Assembly (NCBI RefSeq): GCF_900107105.1
Contig: NZ_FNOT01000017.1
Span: 1-64,000 of the forward strand
Source of the DNA: Geodermatophilus africanus
GTDB taxonomy: Bacteria; Actinomycetota; Actinomycetes; Mycobacteriales; Geodermatophilaceae
Direction of reading: 5' to 3'
Length of the DNA: 64,000 bases
In this document: one piece after another, positions 20,907-28,954 of the stretch
Layout: every line of letters starts with the position of its first letter
How positions within the stretch are numbered: the first letter of the stretch is position 1
The notes under the pieces: generated by a model
What the model was told of the DNA's origin: nothing
What the model saw: only the letters and a program-made list of their open reading frames with translations
Database searches by the model: none
Made by a program: the position numbers and the translations under genes

Positions 20907-22562
20907 GTGACCCCCGGCCCGGAACGCCTGACCGTGGGGGACCTCGACGGTGCGCTCTGGCGTCTGCTGTCCGCCAGCGACCGGGACGACCCGGCCGCCT
21001 TCACCGCCGAGCACGACCGCGCCGCCGCGGCCCTGGACGCCGCGACCGACCCCCGGTGGATCGCCTGGCGGCACGCGCTGGCCGCCCGCCGCGCCCTGGT
21101 CGAGGGCGACCCCGAGGCCGTCGCGGCCGGCGTGTCGGCCGCCCGCGACGCCCTGGGCCGGTGCCTGCCCTGCGCGCAGACCGCGCTGACCCTGGCGTAC
21201 CTCGGGGCGGTCGAGGGCGCCGCCGACCACGCCGACGCGGCGATGGTGCTCGCCATCGACGGCAGCCTGCTGGCCGAGACCGCGGCGGCCGACGGGCCCT
21301 CCCGCGCCCTGCACCAGGCCCACCTGTGGCTCTCGCTGACCCTGGCCGCCCTCGACCTCGAGGAGCTCGCCGTCGGCCAGGCGCTGCAGGGCTCCCGCGT
21401 GGCGGACGCGCTGCCGGGCCTGCCCGACCGCTGGCGACTGCTGCAGCTGTGCGCCCAGCAGCACGCCGAGCTGGCGCAGACGCTGCACCGCCGGGGCCGG
21501 GACGAGCCCGCCCGCGAGCTGGCCGCGACGGCGGTGGAGTGCGCCGAGGCCGCCCGCGCCCTGGACTGGGAGGCCGAGCCCGGCGACCAGGACCTGCTCG
21601 ACGTCGTGCAGGCCTGGGCCATGGCCGGCCGCGGCGACCTGGCCGACGCCGTCGGACCGCTGCGCCGCGCGCGCAAGCGGGCGCACCGGGACGGCGGGAC
21701 GTGGCTGCGCGGCTACGCGGACCTGGTGCTCGCCCGGCTGCTGACCCGGCTGGCCCGCGACCGGTCCGGCGGGGGGCACGACGCCGAGGCCGGCGACCTG
21801 CTCGTCGACGCCGCCGGGTCCTTCGCCGCGGCCGGCGACCGCCGCCGCTACCGGCAGTGCCTGCTGGAGCTGGGCCAGGGCACCGCGGCGATGGGCCGCC
21901 CGGCCGAGGCGCTGCACTGGCTGGAGGCCTACCGCGCCGACACCGGCCGGGCGCACGCCCGCGGCCGGGAGCTGTGGGCGGAGATGTTCGTCCGGCGCAG
22001 CCGGCTGCGCGAGGCCGAGCGGCAGACCGCCCACCTGCGCCGGGTCGCGCTGGAGGACCCGCTCACCGGGCTGGGCAACCGGCGCAGCGCCGAGCGGCGG
22101 CTGGGCGGCATGCGCGTGGGCGCCGAGCCGGTGTCGCTGGCGGTCGTCGACATCGACCGGTTCAAGGCGGTCAACGACGACACCTCGCACTCGCACGGCG
22201 ACGAGGTGCTGCGCCGGGTCGCGGACCTGCTGCGGGAGCACTGCCGCACCGGCGACGAGGTGTACCGGTGGGCCGGCGACGAGTTCCTCGTCGTCCTGCC
22301 GACGGCGACCGAGGCCCAGGCGCTGGCCGCCGTCGACCGGCTGCGGGCCGCGGTGGCCGACGCCGACTGGGGCGACCTGCAGCTGCCCCAGCCGGTGACG
22401 GTGAGCATCGGCGTGGCCACCGCCCCGGGGGCGGCCGGCGAGCCGCTGGGCTGGCGCTCGCTGTTCGACACCGCCGACCTGCACCTGTTCACCGCCAAGC
22501 GCGGCGGGCGCAACCGGGTGCGCGCCCACGGCGGCCGGGGCGCCGGCGAGGGCGGCCCGTGA
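20907..22562 (+). CDS. Helical-repeat (TPR-like) diguanylate cyclase, GGDEF domain
   Basis: The 551-residue protein has about 370 residues of Ala/Leu-rich helical hairpins, TPR-like and without membrane segments, then a GGDEF domain from about residue 380 (DPLTGLGNRR ... VVDIDRFKAVND ... YRWAGDEFLVVLP). The signature is AGDEF, a variant found in active cyclases. The product-inhibition I-site RTGD lies five residues before it, so active c-di-GMP synthesis with feedback is plausible. GTG at 20907 is preferred over ATG at 20871 because GGAGGA lies four bases upstream. It is followed by a paralogue, probably in one operon. Confidence 0.88.
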   Translation: MTPGPERLTVGDLDGALWRLLSASDRDDPAAFTAEHDRAAAALDAATDPRWIAWRHALAARRALVEGDPEAVAAGVSAARDALGRCLPCAQTALTLAYLGAVEGAADHADAAMVLAIDGSLLAETAAADGPSRALHQAHLWLSLTLAALDLEELAVGQALQGSRVADALPGLPDRWRLLQLCAQQHAELAQTLHRRGRDEPARELAATAVECAEAARALDWEAEPGDQDLLDVVQAWAMAGRGDLADAVGPLRRARKRAHRDGGTWLRGYADLVLARLLTRLARDRSGGGHDAEAGDLLVDAAGSFAAAGDRRRYRQCLLELGQGTAAMGRPAEALHWLEAYRADTGRAHARGRELWAEMFVRRSRLREAERQTAHLRRVALEDPLTGLGNRRSAERRLGGMRVGAEPVSLAVVDIDRFKAVNDDTSHSHGDEVLRRVADLLREHCRTGDEVYRWAGDEFLVVLPTATEAQALAAVDRLRAAVADADWGDLQLPQPVTVSIGVATAPGAAGEPLGWRSLFDTADLHLFTAKRGGRNRVRAHGGRGAGEGGP

Positions 22563-22666
22563 CGGCGCGGCCCACGAGGGACGGGTGGGACGGGAGTGCC
22601 GCCGACGCGCGGCGTGCCCCCGGTCCGGTGCTCGACTCCATTGACAGCGGAGGGCACAGTGCGCTC

Positions 22667-25399
22667 GTGCCTCCCGGAGCCCTGCACCACCGGGTGACCG
22701 CCGCCCTCTCCAACTGGCAGCTCGACGACGCCGAGGAGCTGCTGGCCGACGTCGGCACCGACTCCTCCCCCTACGCGGCTCCCGCGCCGCGCGACGGCGG
22801 CCCCCGCCCGGCCGACCTGGGCCGCGCCTGGGTCGACACGCTGCGCGCCGAGCTGCTGGTGCGGCGGCTGCGGAGGGCCGGCTTCACCCTCGTCGGCGAC
22901 CCCGTCGCGCCTCCGTCGGGCCCCGGCCCGGCCGTCGCACTGGACCTGCACGCGGGTGTGGCCGAGCTGATCGACGGCGTCCCCACCTCTGGGGACGGCG
23001 ACCCGCGGGCGTCGCACGCGGCCCTGGCCATCGCGCTCGTCCGCTCCGCGAAGGCCGCCTTCGACGCCGCCGAGGACGAGCTGCAGCGGGCCGCCGGCCT
23101 GGCCCGGCACGCCCGCATTGAGCTGCTCTCGCGCCGCGTCGACGCCGCCATGGACGAGGCGGTGGAGGCGGCCAGCCTGCTCGACCCGGCGCTGCCGCCC
23201 TCCGCCCTGCTGGTGGAGACGCTGACCACCCTCGCCGGCGTGCTCGCCGACCTCGAGCTGATGCCGCTGGCGTTGGACTACCAGCGGCGGGCGCACGAGA
23301 CCGCGGTGGCCGCGGCCGCCGTCCCCGGCGCGCTGCGGCACGAGGACGGCGCCCCCGACGTCCTGGCCGCCCGCACGGCCAGTGGCCTCGGCGAGCTGTG
23401 CGCCGAGCTCGGGGACGCGCTGCTCGACGACGGCCTCCCCGAGGCGGCCGCCCCGCACTTCGCAGAGGCCCGCGAGCTGGCCGAGCAGGCGCTGGCGCTG
23501 CTGCCGCCGGAGTCCGCCGAGGCGGTCGTGGCTGCACAGGTGGTGCACGGCTGGGCGCTGGTGGGCCTCGGCGAGCACGCCGCCGCCGTGGGGCCGCTCC
23601 GGGCCGCCGTGCGGGCCACGGCCGGCGGCGACGGTGCGCTGCAGACCGCGTCGCTGCTGGCCCTGGGCCGCGCGCTGCGCCGGGAGGGCGATGGCGCCGG
23701 TGCCGACGAGCAGCTGGCCCGCGCCCTCGCCACGGCGACCGAGCACGGCCTGCCGCGGCTGCGCCGGGCGGCGCTGCGCGAGCTGTGCACGCTGCACGCC
23801 GAGCTCGACGACGCCGGGCGGGCGCTGCCCTACCTGCAGGCCTACCTGGCCGACGAGCTGGACCGGGTCGACGAGCGGCGCACCCGCTGGGTGGAGCTGT
23901 TCGGTCGGCGCAAGAGCCTGCTGGAGACCGAGCGGGCCGCCGGGCAGCTGCGCCGGCAGGCCTACGAGGACCCGCTCACCCACCTGCCCAACCGCCGCTA
24001 CGCCGAGGCCACCCTCGACGGGCTGATCGGCAGCGGGGCGGCGCCCGCCCTGGCCGTGGTGGACGTCGACCGGTTCAAGGAGGTCAACGACGCCGTCGGG
24101 CACGCCGGCGGGGACGACGTCCTGCGCCGGGTGGCCGACCTCCTCGTGGCCGGGTGCCGCGACACCGACGACGTGTGCCGCTGGGCCGGTGACGAGTTCG
24201 TCGTCCTGCTCCCCGACACCACCGCCGAGCAGGCCGAGCGCGCGCTCGAGCGCTGCCGGCGCGCGGTCGCCGGGACCGACTGGGCCGCGCTCGGGGTGCC
24301 CGTTCCGGTGACGATCAGCGTCGGCATCGCCTCGGCCACCCGCGGCGACGACCGCCGCACCCTGTTCGCCGCCGCCGACGGGGTCCTCTACGACGCCAAG
24401 CGCACCGGCCGCGACCGCGTCGTCCGGCTGTCGGCGGTGACCCAGACCCGGGCCGCCGGCGGCCCGCCGGAGGCGATCCCCGGGCCGCCGGCGCTGCAGC
24501 CTGGGACGGCTGTGACGGACGGGTCCTCCCGGGACGACACGGCCCCCGCCGGCTCCCCGGAGCAGGTGGCCCCGGCCCCTAGGGTCCCTGCCGTGCAGCC
24601 TTCCCCGCTGACCGACCCCACCGCCGTCACCAGCGGTTTCGCCCCCCTGCTCGTCGAGCCGGCCGACCCGCCGCTGGGCCTGGGCAGCCCGGCCGAGCCG
24701 ACGCTGGCCCCGGCGCCGCCCGCTGCCGCGCCGGCCGCTGAGCCGCCCCTCCCGCCGGCCGCCCCGGCGGGCGGGCGGGCGGCCGAACCCGACGTCGTCT
24801 GGGCCCCGGGGCGCAGCACCGAGCAGGTGCTCGCGCTGGTCCGCGAGGCACGCCGGCAGTTCCCGGACCGGCCGGCGGTCGTCGTCCGGGCCCCCGCCGA
24901 GACGCTCGTCGCGCTGGCCAGCGAGCACGACGCCTACACGACCGTCGACGCCGCGGCCATGTCCGCGGCGGTCGGCCCGCTGCCCGAGCCCGCGGGCCGC
25001 ATCGCCGTGCTGTGCGGCCTCGGTGGTGACCCCGCGGTGGCCGCCGAGGCCGCCTTCGCCGCGCGCGTCGCCGGTACCGCGGTGGTGCGGGTGGACGACG
25101 TCGGCGCCGGCCGGCTCCGCACCGGGCTGCCGGGCGACGCGCTCCCCGAGGACGTCGACTGCCTGGTCGTCGTCGCGGGGCTGGACGCCTCGCTGGCCGG
25201 CCTGCTCGGTGTGCTGACCGACGTGCCGATCGTCGCCGTCCCCACCTCGACCGGGCAGCCCGGCTCCTTCGGCGGGTTCAGCGCGCTGCTGACGATGCTG
25301 AACTCGGCCTCGCCCGGCGTCGTGGTGAGCAACATCGACAACGGCCACGCCGCCGGCGTGTTCGCCGCCCGCATCGCCCGCCGGACCCGCAGGGGCTGA
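22667..25399 (+). CDS. Fusion protein: helical-repeat GGDEF diguanylate cyclase + LarB-like domain
   Basis: One uninterrupted 910-residue frame. Residues 1-430 are TPR-like helices related to the preceding gene. Residues about 433-588 are a GGDEF domain (CRWAGDEFVVLLPDTT, with I-site RDTD five residues before). A Pro/Ala-rich linker runs to about 705. The C-terminal 200 residues are LarB-like (PDVVWAPGRSTEQVLALVRE, GRIAVLCGLGGDPAVAAEAA, FGGFSALLTMLNSASPGV, NIDNGHAAG), the family that carboxylates nicotinate adenine dinucleotide for the nickel-pincer cofactor. No stop separates the parts. GTG at 22667 is the likely start; GTG at 22559 would overlap the upstream stop. A separate LarB product could start at 24593. 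Confidence 0.75.
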   Translation: MPPGALHHRVTAALSNWQLDDAEELLADVGTDSSPYAAPAPRDGGPRPADLGRAWVDTLRAELLVRRLRRAGFTLVGDPVAPPSGPGPAVALDLHAGVAELIDGVPTSGDGDPRASHAALAIALVRSAKAAFDAAEDELQRAAGLARHARIELLSRRVDAAMDEAVEAASLLDPALPPSALLVETLTTLAGVLADLELMPLALDYQRRAHETAVAAAAVPGALRHEDGAPDVLAARTASGLGELCAELGDALLDDGLPEAAAPHFAEARELAEQALALLPPESAEAVVAAQVVHGWALVGLGEHAAAVGPLRAAVRATAGGDGALQTASLLALGRALRREGDGAGADEQLARALATATEHGLPRLRRAALRELCTLHAELDDAGRALPYLQAYLADELDRVDERRTRWVELFGRRKSLLETERAAGQLRRQAYEDPLTHLPNRRYAEATLDGLIGSGAAPALAVVDVDRFKEVNDAVGHAGGDDVLRRVADLLVAGCRDTDDVCRWAGDEFVVLLPDTTAEQAERALERCRRAVAGTDWAALGVPVPVTISVGIASATRGDDRRTLFAAADGVLYDAKRTGRDRVVRLSAVTQTRAAGGPPEAIPGPPALQPGTAVTDGSSRDDTAPAGSPEQVAPAPRVPAVQPSPLTDPTAVTSGFAPLLVEPADPPLGLGSPAEPTLAPAPPAAAPAAEPPLPPAAPAGGRAAEPDVVWAPGRSTEQVLALVREARRQFPDRPAVVVRAPAETLVALASEHDAYTTVDAAAMSAAVGPLPEPAGRIAVLCGLGGDPAVAAEAAFAARVAGTAVVRVDDVGAGRLRTGLPGDALPEDVDCLVVVAGLDASLAGLLGVLTDVPIVAVPTSTGQPGSFGGFSALLTMLNSASPGVVVSNIDNGHAAGVFAARIARRTRRG
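24593..25399 (+). CDS. larB: LarB-like protein as a separate product (alternative internal start in the GGDEF-LarB frame)
   Basis: GTG at 24593 would give a 268-residue protein, near the usual 220-250 of LarB, covering the Pro/Ala-rich segment and the whole LarB domain. Upstream there is only a weak AGGGT. If used, the cyclase above would have no stop of its own, so the fused reading is at least as likely. LarA, LarC and LarE, the other genes of the nickel-pincer pathway, are not in the window. Confidence 0.45.
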   Translation: MQPSPLTDPTAVTSGFAPLLVEPADPPLGLGSPAEPTLAPAPPAAAPAAEPPLPPAAPAGGRAAEPDVVWAPGRSTEQVLALVREARRQFPDRPAVVVRAPAETLVALASEHDAYTTVDAAAMSAAVGPLPEPAGRIAVLCGLGGDPAVAAEAAFAARVAGTAVVRVDDVGAGRLRTGLPGDALPEDVDCLVVVAGLDASLAGLLGVLTDVPIVAVPTSTGQPGSFGGFSALLTMLNSASPGVVVSNIDNGHAAGVFAARIARRTRRG

Positions 25400-25410
25400 T
25401 CCCCTCCGCC

Positions 25411-25471
25411 GTGATCATCGGCGAGTGGCTGCCGCCCTCGGCGTGTCGGGCAGCCACCTGACGATGATCAC
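25411..25471. repeat. Family-B palindromic repeat between convergent genes
   Basis: Outer arms GTGATCATCGGC and GACGATGATCAC match with one mismatch, and an inner pair GTGGCTGCC/GGCAGCCAC adds a second stem. The core CGGCGTGTCGGGCAGCCAC is the reverse complement of the core in the copy at 19796. It lies between the GGDEF-LarB gene and the VOC gene. Confidence 0.75.
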
Positions 25472-25481
25472 CGCGAGTGCG

Positions 25482-25955
25482 TCACTGCTGTGCGCCCCAC
25501 TCGGCCAGCCGCCGCTCCTGCTCCTCGGGGCTGACGTCCTCCACCTTGGTCATGACCGCCCAGCGGTGGCCGAACGGGTCGTAGACGGAGGCGAAGCGGT
25601 CGCCGGTGACGAAGGTGGCCGGCTCCTCCCGCACGGTGGCGCCGCGCTCGACGGCGCGGGCGAACACCACGTCGACGTCGGCGACGTAGACGCAGGTCGA
25701 GCTGCTCACCCGGTCCCCCTCCTGCCCGGCGGGCGTGGTCAGGCCGTACGCGTCGTTGGGGTCGCCGAGCTGCAGCCGGCCGAAACCGAAGTCGAGCTCC
25801 GCGTGCACGACCGTGCCGTCGGGACCGTCCATCCGCTGGACGAGGGTGGCGCCGAAGACGTCGGCGTAGAAGCGGATCGCCTCGGCCGCGGGGGAGCAGA
25901 CGAGGAACGGGGTCAGCGCGGTGTAGCCGTCGGGACGGCCGTTCGTGATCGCCAT
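25482..25955 (-). CDS. VOC-superfamily (glyoxalase/PhnB-like) protein
   Basis: The 157-residue protein has the paired beta-alpha-beta-beta-beta modules of the vicinal-oxygen-chelate fold (FYADVFGATLVQRMDGPDG; RWAVMTKVEDVSPEE at the end). PhnB-like members with this ending bind a metal or ligand, but no single reaction can be assigned. The ATG at 25955 fits the family start. It is divergent from the AraC-type regulator by 27 bp, so the two probably share a promoter region and the regulator may control it. Confidence 0.85.
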   Translation of the reverse strand: MAITNGRPDGYTALTPFLVCSPAAEAIRFYADVFGATLVQRMDGPDGTVVHAELDFGFGRLQLGDPNDAYGLTTPAGQEGDRVSSSTCVYVADVDVVFARAVERGATVREEPATFVTGDRFASVYDPFGHRWAVMTKVEDVSPEEQERRLAEWGAQQ

Positions 25956-25982
25956 GTCCCCGAGCCTGCCTAGGCTCCGGCC

Positions 25983-26831
25983 GTGCCGTCTTGGACGAAC
26001 GCGACAGGTCCGGCGAGCGGCCTGCTGCGGCCGGCCGAGACCGTCCGGGAGGCCGGCCTGCGCCGCGACGCCCCGGTGTCCCCGGCGCTGGCCCCGTTCG
26101 TCGAGCGGTACTGGTCGGTGCGGTGGAACCGGACCGGCCGACCGCCGCACCGCTCGGAGGTGCTCAGCCACCCCAGCGTGAACCTGTCGGTGGAGTTCGG
26201 CTCGCAGCCGCGGTTCGGGCAGGCGCTGCCCGCCGTCCTGGTGCACGGCGTCACCCGGCGTCGCTTCACCATCGACCTCGTCGGGACCGGCCGGGTCACC
26301 GCGGCCAAGTTCCGCCCGGGCGGCTGGGTCGCCTTCGGCGGCCGGCTGCCCGGCCGGGCCTCGGTCACGCCGCTGGACTCCGCGCTCGGCCTGGACGCCG
26401 GCCTGCTGCTGGACGCCGTGCTCGCCGAGGAGGACGACGACGCCCGCGCGGCGGTGCTCGACGCGGCCCTCGCCCCGCTGGCCCCGGACCCGCCCCCGGC
26501 GTACCGGGAGCTGCTCGCCCTGCTCGAGCGGATGGCCGCCGACCGGTCGCTAATCCGCGTCGAGCAGGTGGCGGCGCTGGGGGCGATGAGCGTCCGGTCG
26601 CTGCAGCGGCTGTTCGCCGGCTACGTCGGGCTGAGCCCCAAGGCGGTGCTGGCCCGGTTCCGCCTGCAGGACGCCGCGGCGACGATCGACGCCGGCGAGG
26701 TCGGCGACCTGGCGGGCCTGGCGGCGTCCCTGGGCTGGTTCGACCAGGCGCACTTCAGCCGCGACTTCCGGGCGGTCACCGGGACGACGCCCTCGGCCTA
26801 TCTGCGGCGGGCCCGCGCGGCCTCCGGCTGA
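25983..26831 (+). CDS. AraC-family transcriptional regulator
   Basis: The 282-residue protein has an N-terminal sensor like DUF6597-type AraC proteins (SPALAPFVERYWSVRWN, KFRPGGWVAFGG) and a C-terminal double helix-turn-helix: RVEQVAALGAMSVRSLQRLF and VGDLAGLAASLGWFDQAHFS, followed by FRAVTGTTPSAY, a typical AraC ending. The start is GTG at 25983. The inducer is unknown; the divergent VOC gene is the obvious candidate target. Confidence 0.88.
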   Translation: MPSWTNATGPASGLLRPAETVREAGLRRDAPVSPALAPFVERYWSVRWNRTGRPPHRSEVLSHPSVNLSVEFGSQPRFGQALPAVLVHGVTRRRFTIDLVGTGRVTAAKFRPGGWVAFGGRLPGRASVTPLDSALGLDAGLLLDAVLAEEDDDARAAVLDAALAPLAPDPPPAYRELLALLERMAADRSLIRVEQVAALGAMSVRSLQRLFAGYVGLSPKAVLARFRLQDAAATIDAGEVGDLAGLAASLGWFDQAHFSRDFRAVTGTTPSAYLRRARAASG

Positions 26832-26838
26832 GCCGGCC

Positions 26839-28269
26839 TCAGACCACCGGCTGCGGCTCGTCGGCGTCCGCCGGCGGTGGGGCCCCGGTCGCCTCGGCGT
26901 CTGCCCGCGCGAGCAGCCCCACCGCCCGGCGCAGGACGTCCGGCGGCTGGGTGTAGGGCAGCCGCAACCGGTCGTCCAGCGCGTGCCCGGTGCCGAACAG
27001 CGGACCGGCCGCCAGCCGCAGCCCGAGCCGCTCGGCGGCGGCCACCACCGCGCGGGAGCGCGGGGACGGCAGCCCGCACCACAGCACCAGACCCCCGGCG
27101 GGTTCGGGCACCCGCCACTCCGGCAGCCGCTGCCGCAGCTCGCCGGTGAGCACCGCCCGCCGCTCGCGCAGCTGCTCGCGCAGGGCGGTCAGCGACTCGT
27201 CGAGGCCGTCCAGCAGCGCACAGGCGGCCAGCTGCTCGACGACCGGCCCGGACATCGACGTCCGGACGGCGACCGAGGTCAGCCGGCGCACGACGTCGGC
27301 CTCGGCGCGCACCCATCCGACCCGCAGGCCGCCCCAGGCCACCTTGCTCAGCGTCCCCACGGAGAGGTGGCCGGCGCCGAAGGCGGCCAGTGGCGCCGGT
27401 GCCGCCGTGTCGAGCCCGAGCTCGGCGAACGTCTCGTCGACCACGGCCGGGGTGCCGGTGCGGCGCAGCGCGCGGGCCAGCCGCTCCCGGCCGGAGGCGT
27501 CGAGGAGGACGCCGGTCGGGTTCTGGAAGTCCGGCATGAGGTAGGCCGCCGCGGGCCGGACGGCGGACAGGGCGCGCTCGGCGGCGTCGAGCCAGGCCGC
27601 GGGCTCGTCGGGGTCGAGCGCGACGGGGAGCACGCGGGCGCCGAGGGCCCGGGCGGCCTGCAGGGCGTTGGGGTAGCTCGGCTGCTCGACCAGCACCCGC
27701 CGCCCGCGCCCCAGCAGGCCTGCGAACCCGATCGACACCCCGTGCAGGGCACCGTTGGTGACCAGTACCTGCTCGGGCGCCGTGGGCAGGCCGCGGGCGG
27801 TGTAGCGCGCCGCGACCCGGGCGCGCAGGTCGGGCAGGCCGGCGGGGTGGTAGCCGTGGGAACCCAGGAAGCGGGGCAGTTCCTCGAGCGCCGCGGCCAG
27901 GGCGGCCGGCACGGATGCGGGCGCCGCCGGTGCGGCGTGGGCCAGGTCCACGGCACCGTCGTCCGGCGGGCCGGGGACCCACGCGCCGCGGTGCGGCCCC
28001 GCAGGCAGGGCCGCGAAGGTCCCGGCGCCCTGGCGCGCGGTGGCCCAGCCGTCCTCGCGCAGCCGGGTGTAGGCGGCGGTGACGGTGGCCCGGCTGAGCG
28101 CCAGCGCCGTCGCCAGCTCCCGCTCGGCCGGCAGCCGGGTGCCCAGGGGCACGCGACCGTCGGCGACGAGCCGGCGGATCCGCCCGGCCAGTGCCGCGTA
28201 GCGCGGCGGCCGGTCGGAGGCGAGGTCGCCCACGAGAGCGGCGAGCGCGCGGGCCGACGTGGTCTCCAT
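26839..28269 (-). CDS. MocR-family regulator (GntR DNA-binding domain + PLP aminotransferase-like domain)
   Basis: The 476-residue protein joins a GntR winged helix (residues about 15-80, VPLGTRLPAERELATALALS) to a fold-type-I aminotransferase-like domain (HGYHPAGLPDLRARVAARY; VDETFAELGL; GTLSKVAWGGLRVGW, whose Lys binds PLP). MocR proteins sense PLP or amino compounds. It is divergent from a YczE-like membrane gene, a recurrent pairing in which the regulator controls that gene. The ATG at 28269 follows an AGGAGG-like site. Confidence 0.92.
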   Translation of the reverse strand: METTSARALAALVGDLASDRPPRYAALAGRIRRLVADGRVPLGTRLPAERELATALALSRATVTAAYTRLREDGWATARQGAGTFAALPAGPHRGAWVPGPPDDGAVDLAHAAPAAPASVPAALAAALEELPRFLGSHGYHPAGLPDLRARVAARYTARGLPTAPEQVLVTNGALHGVSIGFAGLLGRGRRVLVEQPSYPNALQAARALGARVLPVALDPDEPAAWLDAAERALSAVRPAAAYLMPDFQNPTGVLLDASGRERLARALRRTGTPAVVDETFAELGLDTAAPAPLAAFGAGHLSVGTLSKVAWGGLRVGWVRAEADVVRRLTSVAVRTSMSGPVVEQLAACALLDGLDESLTALREQLRERRAVLTGELRQRLPEWRVPEPAGGLVLWCGLPSPRSRAVVAAAERLGLRLAAGPLFGTGHALDDRLRLPYTQPPDVLRRAVGLLARADAEATGAPPPADADEPQPVV

Positions 28270-28281
28270 GCCACCTCCTGC

Positions 28282-28310
28282 GGATTGGCCCGGGATCCCC
28301 AGGCCGATCC
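28282..28310. promoter_or_regulatory. Candidate MocR operator between divergent genes
   Basis: GGATTGGCC (28282-28290) and GGCCGATCC (28302-28310) are inverted with one mismatch around the palindrome GGGATCCC. The whole element sits in the 58-bp gap between the MocR and YczE-like start codons, so it should overlap both promoters. Confidence 0.5.
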
Positions 28311-28327
28311 TGGCGCAGGATGGACTC

Positions 28328-28954
28328 ATGCACCAGCTCCGCACCCGGCCGGCCCGTCGCCTCGTCCAGCTGTACGCGGGCCTGGTGCTCTACGGCCTCT
28401 CGATGGCCCTGCTCGTGCGCTCGGGGCTGGGCGTCATGCCGTGGGACGTGCTGCACCAGGGGCTGGCCCGCCAGCTCGGCTGGTCGCTCGGGACGGTCAC
28501 CATCGTGGTCGGCGCGCTGGTGCTGCTGGCCTGGGTCCCGCTGCGCGAGCGGCCGGGGCTGGGCACGGTGAGCAACGTCGTCGTCATCGGCCTGGCGCTG
28601 GACGCCGCCCTGGCCGTCCTCCCCGAGCCCTCCGCACTGCCGATCCGGGTCGCGCTGGTCCCCCTCGCGATCGGGCTCAACGCGGTCGCGACCGCCGCCT
28701 ACATCGGCGTGCACCTCGGCCCCGGTCCGCGGGACGGGCTGATGACCGGCCTGGTGCGCCGCAGCGGTCGCTCGGTGCGGCTGGTGCGCACGTCGATCGA
28801 GGTCGCGGTCGTCGCCCTGGGCTGGCTGCTCGGCGGCACCCTGGGCGTCGCCACCGTGCTGTACGCGCTGGCGATCGGCCCGCTGGTGCACGCCCTGCTC
28901 CCCCGGCTGTCGGTGGAGGTGCCCGCCGCGCGGGCGGTCCAGCCGGTCAGCTGA
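28328..28954 (+). CDS. YczE-like (YitT/YczE family) integral membrane protein
   Basis: The 208-residue protein has about five membrane helices and the family's N-terminal RLVQLYAGLVLYGLSMALLV and VMPWDVLHQGLARQLG, plus PGPRDGLMTGL in the loop between repeats. YczE-like proteins are commonly paired with MocR regulators and may transport a vitamin- or amine-like ligand; this is inference. Its stop overlaps the stop end of the convergent MFS gene by 8 bases. Confidence 0.85.
   Translation: MHQLRTRPARRLVQLYAGLVLYGLSMALLVRSGLGVMPWDVLHQGLARQLGWSLGTVTIVVGALVLLAWVPLRERPGLGTVSNVVVIGLALDAALAVLPEPSALPIRVALVPLAIGLNAVATAAYIGVHLGPGPRDGLMTGLVRRSGRSVRLVRTSIEVAVVALGWLLGGTLGVATVLYALAIGPLVHALLPRLSVEVPAARAVQPVS

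Noticed and set aside
22559-22666. GTG at 22559 as start of the second GGDEF gene, and TTGACA at 22641 as its -35
   Set aside because: The extra residues are low-complexity and have no ribosome site; no -10 follows the TTGACA at proper spacing, although a coupled GTGA start cannot be excluded.
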